From contig DALTVX010000111.1 of assembly GCA_029987395.1 (NCBI GenBank), forward strand, positions 1 through 15,944: a DNA stretch of 15,944 nt, given 5' to 3'. The stretch comes from Methanocorpusculum sp. GTDB lineage: Archaea > Halobacteriota > Methanomicrobia > Methanomicrobiales > Methanocorpusculaceae. The translations under genes and the position numbers were made by a program. The notes below the pieces were generated by a model. That model was not told the DNA's origin. It searched no databases and saw nothing but the letters and a program-made list of their open reading frames with translations. Each line of letters starts with the position of its first letter. Positions within the stretch are counted from its first letter, which is position 1. Shown piece after piece: positions 1-6,920 of the stretch.

Positions 1-155
1 CCCCCGTACGATCTATACGCGATCGCGTGAAATGAGTTCCGGGACAACATAACATGCCACAGGCGCCTCCTGCCAGGTCAAAGAACCGCGAGAACATGCA
101 ACAGCATACGATGAACGGGCTCGGTTAATGGCAGGGGACATTCATCTAGTCTGCC
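1..155. other. window edge, no supportable gene
   Basis: All three plus-strand frames have stops by position 52 (28-30, 33-35, 50-52), so only the very end of an upstream gene could be here. A minus-strand start near 50 or 55 with an open frame to the edge is possible but too short to judge. No clear promoter for the pilin gene is seen. Confidence 0.3.
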
Positions 156-686
156 ATGAATCGTAGATTGTCTGAAAAATGTAATGACGGTGTATCGCCT
201 GTTGTTGCTACCCTGCTTCTTCTTATTATAACAGTTATTCTTTGTGCCATTATTGCCGCATTCTGCACGTCCTTCATCAACTGGATGGAACAACCAGTTA
301 ATAAAACTCCACCAGAAATACTTGCGATCATTTCAGTTGATCACTATAATAACGGAACAAAAACCTTTGCCGGTAAAGTGACACTGAAAAACATTGGAAT
401 AAAATCACTTTGCAATTCTAATTACTCTGCTGAAGTTTATATCGATGACATAAAACAGTTTGTCATCATCAAAACACTACAGGCCCACGATTTTATTCCA
501 ACAGAGCATTACGGCATATGTATCATCTCAGGTTGCGGTCCTAGAGGATACGAATGGGGACCCGGAAGCTCCGGTCTTTTTGATCTTAAGGATGGGATGG
601 TCCAACCAGGCGCCCTGCTTCGAATCGATATCATCAGAAAAGAGGATGGTGTGGTCATTTCGCGTTCCATAAAAAAGATCGAATAA
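156..686 (+). CDS. archaeal type IV pilin-like protein (Pilin_N / DUF1628 family)
   Basis: Predicted secreted pilin or adhesin subunit of 176 residues. The N-terminus has the class III (prepilin) layout. A short charged leader (residues 1-11, ending CND) is followed by GVSPVVATLLLL and a hydrophobic helix running to about residue 40; this is the archaeal pilin signature in which a prepilin peptidase cuts just before the hydrophobic helix. The remainder (about 45-176) is a hydrophilic, beta-rich domain with NNGT sequon-like sites, as expected for a surface-exposed head. No pilus assembly ATPase or membrane platform gene lies nearby, so it may use machinery encoded elsewhere. The ATG gives a normal leader length; no clear TATA box or ribosome site is visible in front of it. 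The family call is firm; whether it is a structural pilin or a minor adhesin is not resolvable. Confidence 0.85.
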   Translation: MNRRLSEKCNDGVSPVVATLLLLIITVILCAIIAAFCTSFINWMEQPVNKTPPEILAIISVDHYNNGTKTFAGKVTLKNIGIKSLCNSNYSAEVYIDDIKQFVIIKTLQAHDFIPTEHYGICIISGCGPRGYEWGPGSSGLFDLKDGMVQPGALLRIDIIRKEDGVVISRSIKKIE

Positions 687-693
687 TTTTTTT
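687..693 (+). terminator. oligo-T terminator after pilin gene
   Basis: Seven T residues directly follow the pilin stop codon. Archaeal RNA polymerase terminates at such U-tracts without needing a hairpin. This separates the pilin from dnaG, which has its own TATA box. Confidence 0.5.
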
Positions 694-721
694 CAACATG
701 TTCCTTAAGTAGTATAAGAAT

Positions 722-729
722 AAATATAT
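722..729 (+). promoter_or_regulatory. TATA box of dnaG
   Basis: AAATATAT preceded by a purine-rich BRE-like stretch. Expected transcription start is about 750-755, giving a roughly 30-nt leader that carries the dnaG ribosome binding site. A second AT-rich stretch (about 757-764) is too close to the start to serve. Confidence 0.5.
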
Positions 730-771
730 CACTTATCTATGGATTTTTATTACATTCATTTATACATCCAT

Positions 772-776
772 GGAGG
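772..776 (+). promoter_or_regulatory. ribosome binding site of dnaG
   Basis: GGAGG lies 6 nt before the ATG at 783. It fixes the dnaG start and marks this mRNA as leadered, unlike several neighbours. Confidence 0.75.
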
Positions 777-782
777 TTTTAC

Positions 783-2093
783 ATGTATTCAATCGACAGT
801 GTCAAATATCTTATTCATATCCATATCGAAGCAGAGGGGGTGGTCGAAAAAACCGACGTAGTCGGAGCCATATTTGGTCAGACCGAGGGGCTCCTTGGTG
901 AGGAGCTTGATCTCCGCGATCTTCAACGAAGTGGGCGTATCGGCAGGATCGATGTCCAGATCACCAGCAAACACGGGAAAACCTCAGGCGAATGCTACAT
1001 AGCCTCATCCCTCGACCGAGCTGAAACCGCGATCTTAAGTGCAGCTTTCGAAACGATCGACCGTATTGGTCCATGCTTAGCTGTAGCCAAAATCGAAAAC
1101 ATCGAGGATCTCCGAGCGATCAAACGCCGGCAGATAGTTGAAAGGGCAAAGGAGCTACTCCTCGAATCTTTTGACGAAATAGGGATATCCACCTATGATA
1201 TTCTCGCCGAGGTCAGAGAAGCCAGCAGGATCGAAAAAATCACAACGTTCGGGCCAGAAAGGCTCCCAGCGGGCCCAGCCGTTATAGATTCCGACAACAT
1301 CATTATTGTTGAGGGGCGGGCTGATGTCCTGAATCTTTTGAAATGCGGCATCAATAATACCATCGCAGTTGAAGGAACAAAAGTTCCGGAAACTGTGATC
1401 GAGCTCTCCTACAAGAAAAACACCACAGCATTCGTAGACGGTGACCGAGGAGGCGATCTTATTTTGCGGGAGCTTCTCCAAGTTGCCGATATCGATTTCA
1501 TAGCATTCTCCCCCCGCAGAAGAAGCGTCGAGGATATGAGTCGCAAGGAGATCGTCAAATCACTTCGAAACAAAGTCCCTGCATCAGTACTAAGAGAACA
1601 CATCGAGAAAAACGAACCGATCTCTGATCTGGTCTTTGAGATCGAGACAAGCCTTGAGGAACAAAAAATAGATCCTGAAGTGATAGAGGCTGGAAAAAAT
1701 GCACCTCCGACTGAGCCAGAGCGGCTCCCCGCAGAACCAGCACCGATAACTATAGAGAAGAGGGGAAGCGAAGCTGCACCGGAACCTGAACCTATCCCAG
1801 TCAAAAAACCGGAAAATCCAGTTACCATTCAGGAACATACTGAGTATATGAAAAATACCGGCCGCAGCAGGATCCTAACTGAAGATGCAAGACTCGTCGG
1901 AGACTACTCTATTCAGGAACTAAAAACGGTCCTGCCAAAACTAAATGACGATGTAGCCGGTATTATTGTGGATGCACCCGTAGATCAGAAGTTCGTCGAT
2001 CAGGCCTTTGCAAAAGGGCTGAAGTATGTTGCGGCACGTAAGTTTGAAGGGATCGTTCGAAGGCCGACAGCTCTCAAACTCATACCCTTCTAA
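783..2093 (+). CDS. dnaG: archaeal DnaG-type primase (TOPRIM domain)
   Basis: Archaeal DnaG homologue of 436 residues. In archaea this protein has primase activity and also binds the RNA exosome; the replicative primer is usually credited to PriS/PriL. The conserved N-terminal domain covers about 1-165. The TOPRIM fold (about 170-255) shows the catalytic glutamate in VEGRAD (E177) and the metal-binding DGD pair (D219, D221). Residues about 305-347 are a Pro/Glu-rich low-complexity linker, and the C-terminal domain ends with the family-typical conserved block around YVAARKFEGIVRRP. A nine-residue motif, PERLPA-x-PA, occurs twice, just before the TOPRIM domain (158-166) and inside the linker (312-320). 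Only 3 nt separate its stop from the stop of the convergent pgi gene, so the two 3' UTRs must overlap. Confidence 0.96.
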   Translation: MYSIDSVKYLIHIHIEAEGVVEKTDVVGAIFGQTEGLLGEELDLRDLQRSGRIGRIDVQITSKHGKTSGECYIASSLDRAETAILSAAFETIDRIGPCLAVAKIENIEDLRAIKRRQIVERAKELLLESFDEIGISTYDILAEVREASRIEKITTFGPERLPAGPAVIDSDNIIIVEGRADVLNLLKCGINNTIAVEGTKVPETVIELSYKKNTTAFVDGDRGGDLILRELLQVADIDFIAFSPRRRSVEDMSRKEIVKSLRNKVPASVLREHIEKNEPISDLVFEIETSLEEQKIDPEVIEAGKNAPPTEPERLPAEPAPITIEKRGSEAAPEPEPIPVKKPENPVTIQEHTEYMKNTGRSRILTEDARLVGDYSIQELKTVLPKLNDDVAGIIVDAPVDQKFVDQAFAKGLKYVAARKFEGIVRRPTALKLIPF

Positions 2094-2096
2094 CCA

Positions 2097-2822
2097 TCAC
2101 ATACGTTTTTTATCTGCGCAGAATCGGCCGATGACATCCATGTACTCTTCGGGACAGTTCATCACATTAAGCGTGTCATTTGTGCCGATCATTCCATAGA
2201 GACCGCGACCCGCAACGAGACCGAGGTCTGGAAGAGGAAGCGGGAGGATCACGTGCATCGGGATCCGTTCCCCATAATGCGGATTTGGGACCCAGCCCTC
2301 TTTTTTCATATAGAAGTAGGCGGCGCCATGCATTTCATTGATCTCCCCATACTCACTTGAGAAGTCGGTTGATACCAGGTTTGCCATGATCAGTTCTTCA
2401 CGGCCCGGATTGATGGTCACATGACCATATCCCGGAGGGATAAGAACAGTGTCACCCGTGTGGGCCGGGACAATGATAACATCTGAGTGGTCGCGTTTCT
2501 GTAATAGATAATACGCGAACCCCGAGAGAACCTCATAGACCTCAGGATACGGGACACCGGCGGCGTTTTCCGGATGATAATGTCCTTTGGTTTTTGTATA
2601 TTACCCATTTATGAGCCCAGCAGGGATCCGGGTGATATCGTATCTAAGATGATGACGTTCGAGCCATGTACGGTCCCCGTGCGTCTGACAGAGATCCCTG
2701 TACATATAATAGAGCGGGGTTTGTGGATCACGGTTTGACGGCCGAACGGCAAACACATTCTCCATGTCCTCTACGGTCCGAACAGAAGGGGTCGGGAGTG
2801 AGCCTGACCAGAACATTTTCAT
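2097..2822 (-). pseudogene. pgiA: cupin-type glucose-6-phosphate isomerase interrupted by in-frame TAA
   Basis: Archaeal (cupin) phosphoglucose isomerase, which interconverts glucose-6-phosphate and fructose-6-phosphate in gluconeogenesis and glycolysis. The reading frame is continuous over 241 codons except for one TAA at 2601-2603 (codon 74), between LING and YTKTKGHYHP. Both sides match the family. The metal ligands expected from the Pyrococcus furiosus enzyme are all downstream of the stop: H81 and H83 in KGHYH, E94 in PEVYEVL, and H134 in GYGH. The C-terminal LPLPDLGLV-type block is intact too. In the P. furiosus enzyme a Glu occupies the place of the stop, so a single GAA to TAA change would explain it. 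Codons 75-134 contain no ATG, GTG or TTG; the first is GTG at 2420, so no separately started fragment could keep the active site. Recent nonsense mutation or a sequencing error are the likeliest explanations. Confidence 0.85.
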
Positions 2823-2844
2823 AGATTATTGTTATGCAGTTCAA

Positions 2845-2852
2845 GCTATAAG
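2845..2852 (-). promoter_or_regulatory. TATA box of the interrupted pgi gene
   Basis: On the minus strand this reads CTTATAGC, centred about 27 nt upstream of the ATG at 2822. That spacing places transcription start at or near the A of the start codon (leaderless). The promoter therefore looks intact although the gene is interrupted. Confidence 0.45.
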
Positions 2853-2885
2853 GATATGATTATTTTCCAGATCAAACGAAGATAC

Positions 2886-2893
2886 TTTTTATC
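2886..2893 (+). promoter_or_regulatory. TATA box of hemD
   Basis: TTTTTATC centred about 26 nt before the ATG at 2916. This supports that ATG as the start of a leaderless mRNA and argues against the longer open frame reaching back to a TTG at 2829. Confidence 0.5.
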
Positions 2894-2915
2894 AAGAAAG
2901 GACAATGGTATAACT

Positions 2916-3605
2916 ATGCAGATTGCAATAACCCGTCTTGCTGAAAAAGGTAAGACAGATCAAGCATTATGCGAACGATACGGTCACTCAGCCAAAATCG
3001 TTTCACCGCTCCGGGCTGAATTACGGGCAAGTCTTGTCCAGACCTTTGTCCTCGCTGCAAATGACGGAGATTTCGATGCAATATTTTTCACGAGTGCGTA
3101 TCCGGCAAAACATGTCGGGATGATGCTTGACCCAGTGATCGCGAAACGATGCCGGGTGATCGCGATCGGACCTCAGACCGCAAAGATCCTCCATGATCTG
3201 GGCATTGCCGCAGAGACCTTGCCGACATTTTATTCACGGGACTTCGTGCCCTATCTTGGGGACTGGATCGATGGAAAACGTATTGGGATACCCCGAGCCG
3301 ATGTGCCAAACCCAGATCTGATAAATGATATCGAAAACGCCGGGGGAATGGTGTATGAATACCGATGCTACGGACTTATCCCGACTGGAGAGTTCCTTGA
3401 TCTGGAAGGATCAGACATAGTTCTTTTCACCAGCGCAAACTCCTTCTCCCAGGCCGTTTTGCCTGATCTTGCCGGGATCCTTCCAATCGCAATAGGAGAT
3501 ATCACGGCAAAACGGATGCAGGACGGCGGAGTCACACCGGTCGTGATCGGGGACGGATCACTTGAAGGAACACTCATCGCACTAAGCGAATATCTGAAAA
3601 CTTAA
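2916..3605 (+). CDS. hemD: uroporphyrinogen-III synthase
   Basis: Predicted cytosolic uroporphyrinogen-III synthase, which cyclises hydroxymethylbilane with inversion of ring D. Its product feeds siroheme, cobalamin and, in methanogens, coenzyme F430. At 229 residues it has normal length for the two-domain HemD fold. The opening MQIAITRLAEKG matches the family start. Later landmarks fit the alternating two-lobed fold, for example FFTSAYP around residue 58, AIGPQTAKIL around 85 and IVLFTSANS near 170, followed by IAIGDITAKRM. The family has low sequence identity and few invariant residues, so the call rests on this layout. The frame is open back to 2829, but the TATA box at 2886-2893 supports the start used here. 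It stands alone, divergent from pgi, with an oligo-T terminator behind it. Confidence 0.88.
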   Translation: MQIAITRLAEKGKTDQALCERYGHSAKIVSPLRAELRASLVQTFVLAANDGDFDAIFFTSAYPAKHVGMMLDPVIAKRCRVIAIGPQTAKILHDLGIAAETLPTFYSRDFVPYLGDWIDGKRIGIPRADVPNPDLINDIENAGGMVYEYRCYGLIPTGEFLDLEGSDIVLFTSANSFSQAVLPDLAGILPIAIGDITAKRMQDGGVTPVVIGDGSLEGTLIALSEYLKT

Positions 3606-3623
3606 TAACAAAATATTATTCTA

Positions 3624-3630
3624 TTTTTTT
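3624..3630 (+). terminator. oligo-T terminator after hemD
   Basis: Seven T residues about 19 nt after the hemD stop, with no strong hairpin. This is the usual archaeal termination signal. Confidence 0.5.
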
Positions 3631-3680
3631 CGTCGCTGATTTGATTAAGAATCATTCCAATAGAGAAACTATAATCAAAC

Positions 3681-3711
3681 AAAAAAACTACAAATCAAAT
3701 ACTTTAAAAAA
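3681..3711 (-). terminator. oligo-T terminator of tRNA-Gly
   Basis: On the minus strand, just beyond the tRNA 3' end, there is a run of six T (3706-3711) followed by a run of seven T (3681-3687). Together they form an expected termination region for the tRNA transcript. Confidence 0.5.
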
Positions 3712-3716
3712 TGAAA

Positions 3717-3788
3717 TGCATCGACCGGGACTCGAACCCGAGTTTAGGCGTTGGCAACGCCTAGTGATAACCACTACACTATCGATGC
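3717..3788 (-). tRNA. tRNA-Gly (anticodon GCC)
   Basis: A complete 72-nt cloverleaf on the minus strand. The seven-base acceptor stem GCATCGA pairs with TCGATGC. A D-arm follows, then an anticodon stem AGGCG/CGCCT closing the loop TTGCCAA (anticodon GCC, decoding GGC/GGU). The T-arm contains TTCGAGT, and the discriminator base is A. CCA is not encoded and must be added after transcription. No intron is present. It lies 43 nt downstream of the presenilin-type gene on the same strand but has its own box A. Confidence 0.96.
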
Positions 3789-3817
3789 TAGTGTGCCCTA
3801 TTCTATTACATAAAATC

Positions 3818-3826
3818 ATATAAAAA
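3818..3826 (-). promoter_or_regulatory. TATA box (box A) of tRNA-Gly
   Basis: On the minus strand this reads TTTTTATAT, centred about 34 nt upstream of the mature tRNA 5' end. That would start transcription a few nucleotides before the tRNA, as usual for archaeal tRNA genes. Confidence 0.6.
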
Positions 3827-3831
3827 GATAT

Positions 3832-4752
3832 CTAGAGGATAAGCCAGTTCCATGAGCCGGTTATCAGACAGAAGATAAAGAAACCGAGGATCGCACACCC
3901 GTTGATCAGCGGTAAACCCGGTTGGGGTTTTCCGGTGTTTACCGGCACCATTAGGATCAATAAACCAATGATCCCGCCAATTAAAGCACCAAATGCCGGA
4001 AGATACAGACCAAAAATCGAGAGAACTCCTACCCCTCCTGCAAACACTTGAGCAGAGACCACAAGGATCGCCGGCATGATCATATCCCCCATGCCGATCA
4101 TGTACGCGCCGCGCTCACCTTTTTCATCGCGAATGGAAAATCCGCTCTTTCGATACGAATAACCCTTCGTCTTTGGAACAAGAAACATGATCGGCATCTT
4201 CTGACGAAGCACGCCATCTGCAAGTGTGAGCATATGTTTTGACCGCTTCACCGCAATATAATCATAGATCATCAGAAGAACGAGAAGGATCAGGACCGGA
4301 ATGAGCGAGAGCGAAACACCAAAGATGGCCGCACATCCCGAGGCAACAATAATACCAGCTGCGTTGATCACATACCACTCAGGATAGAACCAGAGCAGGG
4401 CTATGATCACTATCGCGCAGATAACACCTATCACATCCGCCCATAATCCAATGCCGAGCTGCTGAAAAAGAGCCATAACCACATAATAGATCACTGCTGC
4501 TAGTGAAAAACCGATGATGATACTGATCACCTGTTGTGCTTTCCATTTGATAAGGATCAGCAGAATTGCCGTGACCACAAGCATAGCAAAAATGAATAGG
4601 AACGCGTTTAAAATAGATCCGGGATCCTCAAAAGCACCAAGACCTGCTGCCTTAACAGGACCAATGAGAAGGACTGCAAGAATACTTGTCGCTGCCATCA
4701 TCAAAATAAGGCCGACATATGATGCCGCTGAACGCAGATTATATTCACTCAT
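3832..4752 (-). CDS. presenilin/signal-peptide-peptidase-type intramembrane aspartyl protease (PSH, family A22)
   Basis: Multi-spanning membrane protease of 306 residues that should cut substrate helices within the membrane. About nine hydrophobic segments are visible. The two catalytic aspartates of the GxGD class are present: D164 in MIYDY and D223 in GMGDM. The third conserved element, usually PALP near the last helices, reads PGLP here (278-281). The protein resembles the presenilin/SPP homologue of Methanoculleus marisnigri, whose crystal structure has been used as a model for human presenilin. Between the two catalytic helices lies a charged loop (about 168-212) equivalent to the large presenilin loop. 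The gene diverges from a small coiled-coil membrane protein gene across a 40-nt gap; that partner is a possible substrate or cofactor only by position. Confidence 0.93.
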   Translation of the reverse strand: MSEYNLRSAASYVGLILMMAATSILAVLLIGPVKAAGLGAFEDPGSILNAFLFIFAMLVVTAILLILIKWKAQQVISIIIGFSLAAVIYYVVMALFQQLGIGLWADVIGVICAIVIIALLWFYPEWYVINAAGIIVASGCAAIFGVSLSLIPVLILLVLLMIYDYIAVKRSKHMLTLADGVLRQKMPIMFLVPKTKGYSYRKSGFSIRDEKGERGAYMIGMGDMIMPAILVVSAQVFAGGVGVLSIFGLYLPAFGALIGGIIGLLILMVPVNTGKPQPGLPLINGCAILGFFIFCLITGSWNWLIL

Positions 4753-4762
4753 ATATAGTTAA

Positions 4763-4774
4763 GTTAATATTAAC
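4763..4774. promoter_or_regulatory. palindromic TATA element between divergent presenilin and coiled-coil genes
   Basis: GTTAATATTAAC is a perfect 12-bp palindrome in the 40-bp divergent spacer. Its centre is about 24.5 nt upstream of the ATG at 4793, a fitting TATA position for a leaderless plus-strand transcript. For the minus-strand gene (ATG at 4752) it is only about 16 nt away, so that gene may use another box, possibly 4784-4795 read in reverse. Confidence 0.45.
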
Positions 4775-4792
4775 CCTCACCTTAGTTAAACT

Positions 4793-5107
4793 ATGAATGT
4801 TCGCGACATCATCCCAGAGATACTTCTTATCCTTCTAATGGCAGTATCTGCTATTGTGGTTGTCAGCAGATTATGGCAGGATGCCATTATCTCTATTGGG
4901 ATTCTGCTGCTTATTCTTGCATTTGGCGGGCTTATTCTACAGGTTCTTGTCCGTCTTCGAAGGCTTGAGGAACAGGCGATTCAGCGTGAGCGCATGCTTA
5001 GAAGCAACCTTGAGGACTTGGGCAGACAATTGATCGCAAAACAGGACCTTACCTCACAGACGGTCATAGAAGCGGTCGAAAGTATCAAGATGCGGATGTA
5101 CCGTTAG
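4793..5107 (+). CDS. small membrane protein with C-terminal coiled coil, unknown function
   Basis: I do not recognise a named family. The protein has 104 residues. Two hydrophobic segments (about 9-25 and 31-53) form a hairpin, followed by a charged heptad-rich helix (about 54-100, RLRRLEEQAIQRERML onward) that should project into the cytoplasm as a coiled coil. Its stop codon directly abuts the FEN-1 start codon with no spacer, so the two are very likely co-transcribed and translationally coupled. The palindromic TATA element at 4763-4774 lies at leaderless spacing. A small membrane-anchored coiled coil ahead of a replication nuclease suggests a tether or scaffold, but that is inference only. 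Confidence 0.75.
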   Translation: MNVRDIIPEILLILLMAVSAIVVVSRLWQDAIISIGILLLILAFGGLILQVLVRLRRLEEQAIQRERMLRSNLEDLGRQLIAKQDLTSQTVIEAVESIKMRMYR

Positions 5108-6109
5108 ATGGGTGTTGCCCTCCGGCCGCTTCTTGCGGAGTATAAGGAATCGCCCGGATGGGAGGGGCTTGGCGGGATAGCGGCGATCGATGCATTCAAT
5201 GCATTGTACCAGTTCCTTTCGGGAATACGGCAGGCAGACGGCGCGCCGCTGATGGACATCCAAGGACGAAACACTTCACACCTCAGCGGGCTGCTGTTTC
5301 GAAACGCGAACCTGATAGAAAAAAATATCACCCCCATATACGTTTTTGACGGAAAACCCCCGGTTTTTAAGGCAGCAACATTGGATAAGCGCAGAGAGAT
5401 CCGGAAAAATGCGGCAGAATCCTGGGAAAAGGCATTGAAGGAAGGAGATGAGGAAAGCGCCAGAAAATATGCGATGGCGTCCTCAAAGGTCGATGCCTTC
5501 ATCGTCGATTCATCAAAAGAGCTCCTCTCCGCTCTCGGGATAGCCTGGGTCCAGGCACCAGAAGAAGGAGAGGCTCAGTCCTCATACATGGCAAAGAACG
5601 GAGATGTCACGTATGCTGTTTCACAGGACTATGATTCACTGCTGTTTGGAACTCCGGATCTGATCCGAAACATCACGGTATCAGGAAAGAAGAGGATCCG
5701 CGGAAAGGTTTTCTCAGTGTATCCGGAGAGACTCAGATTGGAAGCGGTCCTTTCCGGACTGAAAATAACACAGGAGGAGCTGATCCAAATAGCACTCCTG
5801 ATCGGAACGGATTATAACAGAGGGGTATCAGGAGTCGGGCCAAAGACTGCCATTAAACTCGTAACTGAAGGGAAGTTCTATGAACGGATCGGCGAGTCGG
5901 AGAATGCGGCTGAGCCGGATGAGCTGATCAAATACTTCCTAGATCCACCGGTGGAGAGATCCTATAAAATTGAAACAAGATCGCCTGATCCAGAACGGGT
6001 CATCGATCTTTTGTGCGGGGAGCACGGATTTTCAAAAGAGCGAGTGAAGGCAGGACTTGAACGTCTCGGCGCAAAAAAGGGGCAGGCAACGCTCGATGCG
6101 TGGTTTTAG
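5108..6109 (+). CDS. fen: flap endonuclease FEN-1
   Basis: Structure-specific nuclease that removes 5' flaps during Okazaki-fragment maturation and base excision repair. Its 333 residues match the archaeal family. The catalytic acidic residues are visible: D28 (AIDAF), D81 (FDGKPP), E153 and E155 (EEGEAQ), D174 and D176 (QDYDSLLFG), and D235 (GTDYN), followed by the helix-hairpin-helix GVSGVGPKTA. The protein ends in QATLDAWF (326-333), a canonical PIP box for binding the PCNA clamp. The N-terminus starts MGVALRPLL, and the mature N-terminal Gly is functionally important in this family, so this ATG is the right start. It follows the coiled-coil membrane gene without a gap, so its own ribosome site would lie inside that gene. 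It converges on rpiA. Confidence 0.97.
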   Translation: MGVALRPLLAEYKESPGWEGLGGIAAIDAFNALYQFLSGIRQADGAPLMDIQGRNTSHLSGLLFRNANLIEKNITPIYVFDGKPPVFKAATLDKRREIRKNAAESWEKALKEGDEESARKYAMASSKVDAFIVDSSKELLSALGIAWVQAPEEGEAQSSYMAKNGDVTYAVSQDYDSLLFGTPDLIRNITVSGKKRIRGKVFSVYPERLRLEAVLSGLKITQEELIQIALLIGTDYNRGVSGVGPKTAIKLVTEGKFYERIGESENAAEPDELIKYFLDPPVERSYKIETRSPDPERVIDLLCGEHGFSKERVKAGLERLGAKKGQATLDAWF

Positions 6110-6129
6110 TTTTTCTTAGAGAAGAAAAA
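6110..6129. terminator. bidirectional AT-rich hairpin terminator between fen and rpiA
   Basis: A perfect 8-bp inverted repeat, TTTTTCTT / AAGAAAAA, around a 4-nt loop starts immediately after the fen stop codon. Either strand yields a U-rich tract, so it can serve both converging genes, although the A-T stem is weak. Confidence 0.45.
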
Positions 6130-6161
6130 ATCCCGTTGCTAAAAAAATATTTGGAAATGTT

Positions 6162-6833
6162 TTAGAATTTATTTCCAACGATGACAATGGTCTTTTCTGT
6201 CATCTTTGCAAAAATGCCGTTCTCCAGAACACCTGGGATCGCATTGATTTGAGATTCAAGAGTTGAAGGATCATTCACTTTGCCAAAAGCACAGTCAAAG
6301 ATATAATTCCCATTATCAGAAATGACCGGACCATCTTTTTTCACACCGTTTCGCATGACCGGAGTTCCTCCAAGTTCCATAAGTCTTTTGCAGACACTTC
6401 CATACGCAAACGGAAGGATCTCGATCGGTACAGAAGCATCCAGATCGTTCACCTCTTTTGCCTGATCGATGACAACTACAAATTTTTTTGCGGCATCGGC
6501 AACGATTTTTTCTCTGAGATGGGCAGCTCCTCTTCCTTTGATCATCTGCTTGGAAGGAGTCACCTGATCCGCTCCGTCAATGGCGAGATCCAAAACCGGG
6601 TGAAGGGATAGGGTCGTCAGTGGGATCCCGTATTCCTCGGCACGCATAGCGGTCTGATGAGAGGTGGGAACGCCAAATATTTTGAGACCTTCGGACCTGA
6701 TCCGCTCTCCAAGGCGTTCCATCGCGAAAAAGACCGTGGAGCCGGTTCCAAGGCCCACGATCATTCCATTTTTAACCATATCTGCAGCTCGGTATCCTGC
6801 ATTTTTCTTTGCCTCAACAATATCGTCGCTCAT
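6162..6833 (-). CDS. rpiA: ribose-5-phosphate isomerase A
   Basis: Converts ribose-5-phosphate and ribulose-5-phosphate. In methanogens, which mostly use the ribulose-monophosphate route to make pentoses, it supplies ribose-5-phosphate for nucleotides. The 223 residues contain the family motifs in order: the phosphate-binding GLGTGST (27-33), AIDGADQV (about 84-91), KGRGAAHLREK (99-109, with the catalytic Glu in REK) and SDNGNYIFD (172-180). I chose the ATG at 6833 (MSDDIVEAKK); a GTG two codons upstream (6839) is possible. It diverges from the MFS gene across 87 bp. An ATTATTAGG stretch on the minus strand about 26 nt upstream may be a weak leaderless TATA box. Confidence 0.96.
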   Translation of the reverse strand: MSDDIVEAKKNAGYRAADMVKNGMIVGLGTGSTVFFAMERLGERIRSEGLKIFGVPTSHQTAMRAEEYGIPLTTLSLHPVLDLAIDGADQVTPSKQMIKGRGAAHLREKIVADAAKKFVVVIDQAKEVNDLDASVPIEILPFAYGSVCKRLMELGGTPVMRNGVKKDGPVISDNGNYIFDCAFGKVNDPSTLESQINAIPGVLENGIFAKMTEKTIVIVGNKF

Positions 6834-6890
6834 GAACACAAATATGCATGACTTCCTAATAATGACTTTGGATAAGACTCACCTGATGCA

Positions 6891-6899
6891 TTTATTATA
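6891..6899 (+). promoter_or_regulatory. TATA box of the MFS transporter gene
   Basis: TTTATTATA centred 26 nt before the ATG at 6921, with no ribosome site between them, indicating a leaderless transcript. It lies in the 87-bp spacer shared with divergent rpiA. Confidence 0.55.
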
Positions 6900-6920
6900 G
6901 CAATAAACCCTTAACTATTT

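Noticed and set aside
1409..1828. Long minus-strand open frame of 139 codons inside dnaG
   Set aside because: It is a Ser/Gly-rich shadow of the Pro/Glu-rich linker and TOPRIM region; the dnaG frame accounts for the sequence.
2601..2603. Recoding of the pgi stop as pyrrolysine or selenocysteine
   Set aside because: The codon is TAA, whereas pyrrolysine uses TAG and selenocysteine TGA; the family has an ordinary residue there.
2829..2915. N-terminal extension of hemD to a TTG
   Set aside because: The extension has no family similarity and would place the TATA box inside the coding region.
3641..3823. Plus-strand open frame of 60 codons after hemD
   Set aside because: It runs antisense through the tRNA-Gly gene and has no protein-like features.
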